The translations under genes and the position numbers were made by a program. This document shows, in pieces, positions 33,879 through 38,164 of a stretch of DNA of 38,164 nucleotides (position 1 is its first letter; every line of letters starts with the position of its first letter). Below the pieces are notes generated by a model. That model was not told where the DNA came from and ran no database searches. It worked only from the letters and a program-made list of their open reading frames with translations. Source of the DNA: Methanarcanum sp963640855 (GTDB lineage Archaea > Thermoplasmatota > Thermoplasmata > Methanomassiliicoccales > Methanomethylophilaceae); NCBI GenBank assembly GCA_963640855.1, contig CAVIAJ010000013.1, forward strand, positions 1 through 38,164, given 5' to 3'.

Positions 33879-34111
33879 TTAATCCTACGATAAGTCAATT
33901 CAATTGATTATGTCAAGTTACAACCGATTGGTGAATTTCTAAGATTGGTTGCTATTATCTCGCATCGCTACATATTTTCAGTTGTGTTTACAGTATAATG
34001 GCAAAACACAATGTCAACATGAACAATTCACAATGCAGAAAGAAATCTCCGATCGGTCCCGCAACAGTGTCGAAAGAGAATTCTGTTCCGAATGAAGATT
34101 GAAGAAAGGAA
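33879..34111. other. Gene-poor spacer between the AlbA_2 gene and tRNA-Thr
   Basis: AT-rich DNA with no recognisable gene other than a possible 34-residue ORF at 33998-34102. TCAATTCAATTGA at 33895 is a short palindrome. No integrase, transposase or tRNA-fragment repeat is seen. Confidence 0.5.
33998..34102 (+). CDS. Possible 34-residue small protein
   Basis: An ATG-to-TGA frame encoding MAKHNVNMNNSQCRKKSPIG plus 14 residues ending NEDstop. A TATA-like ACATATTTT is centred about 24-26 nt upstream, the leaderless spacing used by confirmed genes in this window. The peptide is polar, without a membrane helix, and no family is recognised. It is convergent with tRNA-Thr, 10 bp away. Weak case resting on promoter spacing alone. 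Confidence 0.25.
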   Translation: MAKHNVNMNNSQCRKKSPIGPATVSKENSVPNED

Positions 34112-34114
34112 TGG

Positions 34115-34188
34115 AGCCACCTGAGGAATTCGAATCCCCGACCTGCTGATTACAAGTCAGCCGCACTACCGGGCTATGCAAAGGTGGC
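34115..34188 (-). tRNA. tRNA-Thr (anticodon UGU)
   Basis: Minus strand: acceptor GCCACCT / AGGTGGC, D stem GCAT/GTGC, anticodon stem GCTGA/TCAGC with loop CTTGTAA (UGU), T arm GGGGATTCGAATTCCTC. Discriminator U (34115), then encoded CCA at 34114-34112. U73 is usual for archaeal tRNA-Thr. No intron. A TATA-like GATTAAAAAG lies upstream near 34217-34226. Confidence 0.95.
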
Positions 34189-34334
34189 CTTTGATAATTC
34201 CGTGTATACTGGTATCCTTTTTAATCTTTGTTGTCGACCTCTACATTTCCGTGGAATGCTCCCTGACGGACAGTTTATAATATTTTCTGTCACTGTCGGA
34301 AAAATATTATATATGAAAATCCCAAAAAACAAAT

Positions 34335-34343
34335 CTTTATATT
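34335..34343 (+). promoter_or_regulatory. TATA box of the FKBP gene
   Basis: CTTTATATT about 58 nt before the FKBP ATG implies a leader of about 30 nt, which contains a good Shine-Dalgarno (AGGTGA, 34386-34391). This contrasts with the leaderless genes around it and fits a highly expressed gene. Confidence 0.5.
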
Positions 34344-34396
34344 GACAAGCGGAATACTCCCGCCCAATCACAGTATAACCTGTGAAGGTGAGAAAA

Positions 34397-35140
34397 ATGG
34401 CATTCAACAAAGGCGACATCGTCCGCATTGATTACAACGCATACATCGCAGACATCGACAGACTCTACGACACAACATCCGAAGCCAAAGCAAAGGAAGC
34501 AGGCTTCTACAACGAGAAATACAAGTACGCCCCCATGGCCTACATCGTAGGATCCGGAAGGCTCTTCAAAGCACTCGACGAAGCAATTACAAACGCAACC
34601 GTCGGTAAAGAAGTCGACATTGAAATCGAGTCCAAAGACGCAGCAGGCGCAAGGGACCCCAAGCTCGTTGAAGTTTACCCCATCAGGGAATTCTACAAGA
34701 TGGAAATCAACCCCTACCCCGGACTCGAAGTCAAACTCGGAAACAGGACAGGAGTCATCATGTCCGCAGGCGCAGGACGTGTAAAGGTCGATTTCAACAA
34801 CCCCCTCGCAGGCAAAGACCTCAGGTACGAGTTCACTGTCACAGAAGTCATCAAAGACAACGAAGAGAAAGCAAAAGCAATCGTTGAGATGGCATTCGGA
34901 ACATCCGACGGATTCGCATTCGAGTTCGGCGATAACGAAGTTTCAGTCATCCTTTCGGATCTTGTCAAATTCAGCCAGGACTGGCCCATGATCAAATTCA
35001 AGATCGTTTCCCAGATGAGGGAAGCCTTCGGTGTCGACACTGTCAAGCTCGTCGAGGTCTGGTCCAAACAGCCCGCAGCGGAAGCCGAAGACAAGAAAAA
35101 GAAGAAGTCTGCAGCGAAGAAAGAGAAAGCAGAGGAGTGA
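34397..35140 (+). CDS. FKBP-type peptidyl-prolyl isomerase (SlyD-like)
   Basis: 247 residues from the ATG at 34397, which has AGGTGA 5 nt upstream; the frame opens at a GTG (34382), which is not needed. FKBP half: GDIVRIDYNAYIADIDRLYDTTSEAKAKEAG, PMAYIVGSGRLFKALDEAI, then the insert-in-flap chaperone segment around PYPGLEVKLGNRTGVIMSAGAGRVKVDFNNPLAGKDLRYEFTV (long archaeal FKBP type; cited in part). A ~90-residue extra helical/beta domain follows, and an acidic-to-basic Lys-rich tail. It catalyses prolyl isomerisation and acts as a folding helper in the cytoplasm. Strongly biased codon choice (CCC, GCA, AAG) marks high expression. A hairpin overlaps its stop codon. Confidence 0.93.
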   Translation: MAFNKGDIVRIDYNAYIADIDRLYDTTSEAKAKEAGFYNEKYKYAPMAYIVGSGRLFKALDEAITNATVGKEVDIEIESKDAAGARDPKLVEVYPIREFYKMEINPYPGLEVKLGNRTGVIMSAGAGRVKVDFNNPLAGKDLRYEFTVTEVIKDNEEKAKAIVEMAFGTSDGFAFEFGDNEVSVILSDLVKFSQDWPMIKFKIVSQMREAFGVDTVKLVEVWSKQPAAEAEDKKKKKSAAKKEKAEE

Positions 35141-35170
35141 TTTCACTCCTCTTCTCCAAACCTTTTTATC
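35131..35170 (+). terminator. Terminator overlapping the FKBP stop codon
   Basis: A 9-10-bp inverted repeat AGAGGAGTGA / TCACTCCTCT (35131-35152) includes the TGA stop and is followed by CCAAACCTTTTTATC. The T run at 35164 also sits about 30 nt before tRNA-Arg, so it may double as part of the tRNA promoter. Confidence 0.65.
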
Positions 35171-35195
35171 TAACCCTCTTATACACTGAAATTAC

Positions 35196-35270
35196 GGACG
35201 AGTGGCCTAGCTTGGATATGGCGACAGCCTCCTAAGCTGTAAGCCGGGGGTTCGAATCCCCCCTCGTCCG
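35196..35270 (+). tRNA. tRNA-Arg (anticodon CCU)
   Basis: Acceptor GGACGAG / CTCGTCC, D arm with GGCCTAGC...GGATATGGC, anticodon stem ACAGC/GCTGT with loop CTCCTAA (CCU), T arm GGGGGTTCGAATCCCCC. Discriminator G, encoded CCA at 35271-35273. No intron. Reads AGG codons, which are common in the genes of this window. Confidence 0.95.
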
Positions 35271-35273
35271 CCA

Positions 35274-35632
35274 TGGATTTTCTGAGATTTTTTTCGAAAC
35301 AGCCGATAGGCTTTATGATTGGTTAATGAACCCCAAAATGAACCCCAAAATTTTTGTAAACAGGAATTTTTGAAAACAAGGTGTCACGAGGTCTCTTTAC
35401 CATTGGTTTGTAACCAGTTCACACTGATTTGTAGACATCATTGTATCATCTGACACATAAATCGACTGTGAATGATTACAGACAGTGGAGTGAAAGCAAT
35501 CATAATGCCCATATTTATGCCGCGCCGTGTGCCGGAAAGGACGTTCGATGAAGGGCGTATTTGATGTGCTGGCTCTTACGGAAAAACAGCAATCGGACAT
35601 ATCATAAATGACGACACCGTAAAGTAAGCGGG
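35274..35632. other. Gene-poor stretch after tRNA-Arg with a 12-bp tandem repeat
   Basis: No convincing gene; minus-strand frames here lack family features. AATGAACCCCAA is tandemly duplicated without mismatch at 35325-35336 and 35337-35348, about 50 bp after the tRNA. tRNA-Arg 3' ends are common integration sites, but no second copy of the tRNA end and no integrase are visible in the window, so this may at most be an old scar. Confidence 0.5.
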
Positions 35633-35655
35633 CCATCCTCCCTTCGGGAGGATGG
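35633..35655 (-). terminator. Strong hairpin after the DUF1846 gene
   Basis: A 10-bp perfect inverted repeat CCATCCTCCC / GGGAGGATGG closes a 3-nt loop (TTC on plus, GAA on minus), 4 bp past the stop codon at 35660. It ends the minus-strand DUF1846 transcript by position; no long T run follows. Confidence 0.6.
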
Positions 35656-35659
35656 GAAT

Positions 35660-37141
35660 TCAGTTCCTGTGATACATACAGGATGTTTCGTACTTGGGTT
35701 CGCACGTTAAATTCACGCCGAGTTTCCTGTACGTCGCTTCGTTGATACCGTTCGGAATGATGGAAAGGTGTACTTCGCACCCTTTCAGTTTAGGTAACTG
35801 TTCCAGCGCTCTTTTTGCGTTCTCATCCTTTCCGGCGTAGATCGAGAGAGCGATAAGCACATCGTTGATTGTAAGAGTGACATTCTTCTCGCCCATGATT
35901 TTCTTAAGATTCTGAACAGGTTCCACGAATTCAGGTGCAATCAGATGTACATTATCAGGTATTCCTGCGATTACTTTGAGAGCGTTGAGAATCATCGCAG
36001 GCGAAGCGCCCAAAAGGTCACCGGCTTTGCCGGTGACAATCGTTCCGTCTTCCAACTCTACGGCGGCTACAGGTACTTTTACCGATTCGGCTTTCTTCCT
36101 CACGGCTGCGACGACCTTACGGCCGTCTTCTTTGATCTCAAGCTGTTTCATTAAGAGATCGATCTTGGTGACTATCCTGTCGTTTCCGTTACCCTGTTTC
36201 CTCTGGCGCAGTGCATTGAAGTAACGGCGGATTATCTCTTCCTTGGCGGCTTTTTGGACTGCGTCATCATCGACAATGCAGTTCCCGGCCATGTTCACAC
36301 CCATATCGGTGGGTGATTTGTACGGAGAAATGCCCATAATCTGTCCGAGCATTTCGTTGAGAACAGGGAATACTTCGATGTCTCTGTTGTAGTTAACCGT
36401 AGTTTTTCCGTAAGCGGCCAAATGGAACGGATCGATCATGTTTTTATCGTTAAGATCGGCGGTTGCCGCTTCGTATGCGATGTTGACAGGATGCATCAGC
36501 GGTAAGTTCCAGATGGGGAAAGTTTCGAATTTGGCGTATCCGGCTTTGGTACCGTTTTTGTTTTCATGATATAACTGAGATAAACACACAGCCATCTTTC
36601 CGCTGCCGGGCCCGGGTGCGGTGACTACGACCAAAGGTTTCTCCGTTTTCACGAATTCGTTTCTGCCGTAACCTTTTTCACTTACAATCAGCGGAATATT
36701 TGCGGGATATCCTTCGATTTCGTAGTGGTGGTAGACGTCCATTCCCTGATCGATCAGTCTCTGTTCGAAGATCTTTGCAGCACGCTGTTCGGCGTACATT
36801 GTCATGACGACACCGCAGACTTTTATTCCGCGGTTCTCAAAGGAATCGATCAGTCTCATGACTTCGAGGTCGTACGTAATTCCCAAATCTCCGCGGATTT
36901 TGTTCTTTTCGATGTCGTTTGAATTGATGCAGACGATGGCTTCGGCCTGATCTTTCAGCTGCATGAGCATGGAGATTTTGCTGTCGGGGTGGAAACCGGG
37001 TAATACTCTGGACGCGTGGTAATCGTCGAATAACTTGCCGCCGAATTCGAGGTAGAGCTTACCGCCGAACTTCTCGATACGTTCTTTGATGTGTTCTGAC
37101 TGTGTTTTCAGGTAGAGATCGTTATCGAATCCTGTTTTCAT
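35660..37141 (-). CDS. DUF1846 family protein
   Basis: 493 residues, full family length. The N-terminus MKTGFDNDLYLKTQSEHI and the blocks GKLYLEFGGKLFDDYHASRVLPGF, GVVMTMYAEQRAAKIFE, VVVTAPGPGSGKMAVCLSQLYHE (P-loop-like GPGSGKMA, about 172-179), KFETFPIWNLPLMHPVN and DRDIEVFPVLN-type (NRDIEVFPVLNEMLGQIMG) are the DUF1846 pattern. The family is widespread in anaerobes; its enzymatic activity is not settled. Start chosen at ATG 37141, where the family N-terminus begins. The stop is followed by a strong hairpin. It is unrelated in family to its neighbours and probably single-gene. Confidence 0.92.
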   Translation of the reverse strand: MKTGFDNDLYLKTQSEHIKERIEKFGGKLYLEFGGKLFDDYHASRVLPGFHPDSKISMLMQLKDQAEAIVCINSNDIEKNKIRGDLGITYDLEVMRLIDSFENRGIKVCGVVMTMYAEQRAAKIFEQRLIDQGMDVYHHYEIEGYPANIPLIVSEKGYGRNEFVKTEKPLVVVTAPGPGSGKMAVCLSQLYHENKNGTKAGYAKFETFPIWNLPLMHPVNIAYEAATADLNDKNMIDPFHLAAYGKTTVNYNRDIEVFPVLNEMLGQIMGISPYKSPTDMGVNMAGNCIVDDDAVQKAAKEEIIRRYFNALRQRKQGNGNDRIVTKIDLLMKQLEIKEDGRKVVAAVRKKAESVKVPVAAVELEDGTIVTGKAGDLLGASPAMILNALKVIAGIPDNVHLIAPEFVEPVQNLKKIMGEKNVTLTINDVLIALSIYAGKDENAKRALEQLPKLKGCEVHLSIIPNGINEATYRKLGVNLTCEPKYETSCMYHRN

Positions 37142-37225
37142 CGGGGCCGTCTCCTGCGGATGTGTTGTTTAGTAGGGAGATAGTATTTAGAATTATCAGG
37201 ACGGGGATTGTCTGATTTAATTCTG

Positions 37226-38058
37226 TTACAACGACAATTTGTTAAGTCTGGATGCCAGAACACATCCACCTTCAGTGATTACAATACTTTTCTTACGTTC
37301 GTCACCGTCTACATCCTCATAATCAATGAGGCCGTATCCTTTGAGGACTTTGAGCTGATAGCCGATGTTCTGCATACTTGCATCTTTTCCGCCCATAATT
37401 TTTACATTATTATTTCTTGAATAATCTACGATTGAGGTGGTTGTCAGAGGTTCGGTTTCCTTTCTGATTTGTTTTGTATCATAAATATACTTCAGAATAG
37501 CCTTCGTTTTCGGTTTCAGTTTTGATAAATCCACAGATCCGACAGGATTAATCTGAATTATTTTTTCATCTTCCGTTTTGCCTTCGGTACCTGCATAATA
37601 AAGGGTGGCGTGTGTGTAGTATAAACTGTACACCGCGGCAGCAGTCATTACTTTCCTCCCGCCCGTAATGTTTATCGAGAATTTTACTCCCTTCCCGGAT
37701 TCTTCGTCATATATATCATAAATCGATTCAACAATCTTATTGAAATTCTGCCCGGGAACCTTTATTTTTATAATTTAGGAATTGAAGATGCATATTTCTT
37801 TTCGATGGCATCGGCGGCTTCGCTTGGCGTATCCCATTCCCTGGCGGATTTTTCTTTCTCAGCAGCGGCATTGTTTGTTTCTGTCACACAATTTACGGAA
37901 CTGTTTTTGGGAGCGGGACGGTTTCCGTTCTCTGCAGACGGAGTCATACTGTCTTTTGAACCGTACAGAAGATACAGTTTATCGATTGCACTTACTTTGT
38001 TCAGAACTCTGGTAATCGGAATTTCATTTGTACCGACTGTTGCGATATGTACGTGCAT
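37226..38058 (-). pseudogene. CARF-wHTH (HFX_2341/DUF6293-type) regulator split by a frameshift
   Basis: Part one (38058-37768, about 97 residues) begins MHVHIATVGTNEIPITRVLN and DKLYLLYGSKD, the start of the CARF-like domain. Part two is in another frame, from about 37774 to 37226: KVPGQNFNKIVESIYDIYDE, KGVKFSINITGGRKVMTAAA (the CARF ligand motif), then a winged helix SIVDYSRNNNVKIMGGKDASMQNIGYQLKVLKGYGLIDYE. The two frames meet at an A/T run near 37765-37775, where a one-base change would rejoin them. The domain order is one intact regulator of about 275 residues. A TATA box (38078-38087) lies 25 nt before the ATG. It is either a real pseudogene or a sequencing or assembly slip in the A/T run. 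CARF domains bind cyclic oligonucleotides in CRISPR-linked proteins; the ligand here is unknown. Confidence 0.8.
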
Positions 38059-38077
38059 AGTAACAATATTTTTTTGA

Positions 38078-38087
38078 CTATATAAAG
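38078..38087 (-). promoter_or_regulatory. TATA box of the CARF regulator
   Basis: CTTTATATAG on the minus strand is centred about 25 nt before the ATG at 38058, so the frame opening at 38139 is not used. The promoter looks intact even though the coding frame is broken. Confidence 0.6.
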
Positions 38088-38164
38088 AATTTTTGATTAG
38101 AATATACAGCATAAGTTTCCGGATTGCGGTACCATACACAGTCAGTTCCGAACCTTTGCCGCTT

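Noticed and set aside
35274..35348. Attachment site of an integrated element at tRNA-Arg
   Set aside because: No second copy of the tRNA 3' end and no integrase are visible in the window; kept only as a possible scar.
35397..35780. 127-residue minus-strand ORF after tRNA-Arg
   Set aside because: It overlaps the 3' end of the DUF1846 gene and its hairpin, has no family features and an odd His/Cys/Ser composition. Treated as a chance frame.
37765..37775. Programmed frameshift in the CARF regulator
   Set aside because: The overlap AAATTATAAAAATAAAG does not present a standard slippery heptamer in the right frame before the TAA stop, and no downstream stimulatory structure is seen. A simple indel is more likely.
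1..38164. CRISPR array
   Set aside because: No regular series of identical 24-40 bp repeats with unique spacers of similar length. The 23-bp units at 32281 are head-to-tail without spacers, and the 36-bp repeat at 29355 has only two copies.
1..38164. Pyrrolysine (amber) read-through genes
   Set aside because: Considered because Methanomassiliicoccales use pyrrolysine. The genes I checked end in TGA or TAA and none looked truncated at TAG; the split CARF gene stops at TAA.

Overview
This window is chromosomal DNA from an archaeon of moderate GC content. Archaeal origin is shown by diphthine synthase (dphB), RNA polymerase subunit L (rpoL), a FANCM/Hef-type helicase, archaeal TruD, Trm5, an archaeal ATP-dependent DNA ligase and a CfbA/CbiX-like chelatase, and by TATA boxes placed about 26 nt before many start codons (leaderless transcription). 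The gene set and leaderless habit fit Thermoplasmata, and the chelatase fits a methanogen such as a Methanomassiliicoccales member. That placement is inference; no 16S or methanogenesis operon lies here.

Layout. 1-8 kb: valS; a plus-strand pair (DUF1848 cysteine-rich protein and a PD-(D/E)XK nuclease-like protein); a YgjP-type zinc peptidase; an NSS sodium-dependent transporter; a 2x[4Fe-4S] ferredoxin-like protein; tRNA-Gly(UCC). 8-18 kb: a 1226-residue TPR protein, then a minus-strand information-processing block (rpoL-truD; Hef-like helicase-DNA ligase), an IscA-like Fe-S carrier, an AhpD-like protein and an unrecognised 230-residue protein. 18.3-18.6 kb: a non-coding stretch with several good helices and a U-rich end, a candidate structured RNA. 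18.6-24 kb: cfbA-dphB, trm5, dcd, and a protein with a long Arg/Asp-rich repeat tail. 24-34 kb is more accessory in character: a 1242-residue HRDC/SF1-helicase/Vsr-like nuclease fusion, a zinc-ribbon membrane protein, a YdeI-family protein, one broken and two intact DUF4143-type ATPases, an AlbA_2 (Schlafen-like) ATP-binding regulator, and several short tandem repeats. 34-38 kb: tRNA-Thr(UGU), an FKBP prolyl isomerase, tRNA-Arg(CCU), a gene-poor stretch, a DUF1846 protein, and a CARF-wHTH regulator split by a frameshift at the right edge.

How it works together. The core is translation and genome maintenance: aminoacylation, tRNA and EF2 modification, RNA polymerase, ligase and repair helicase. 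The accessory section collects NTPases, nucleases and a CARF sensor of types often found in mobile-element conflict, but no complete known defence system, CRISPR array, integrase or transposase is visible. The strongest leads for something undescribed are the RNA candidate at 18.32-18.62 kb, the paired repeat-rich protein and helicase-nuclease at 21.9-27.7 kb, the 23-bp repeats upstream of a DUF4143 ATPase promoter, and the broken CARF regulator.
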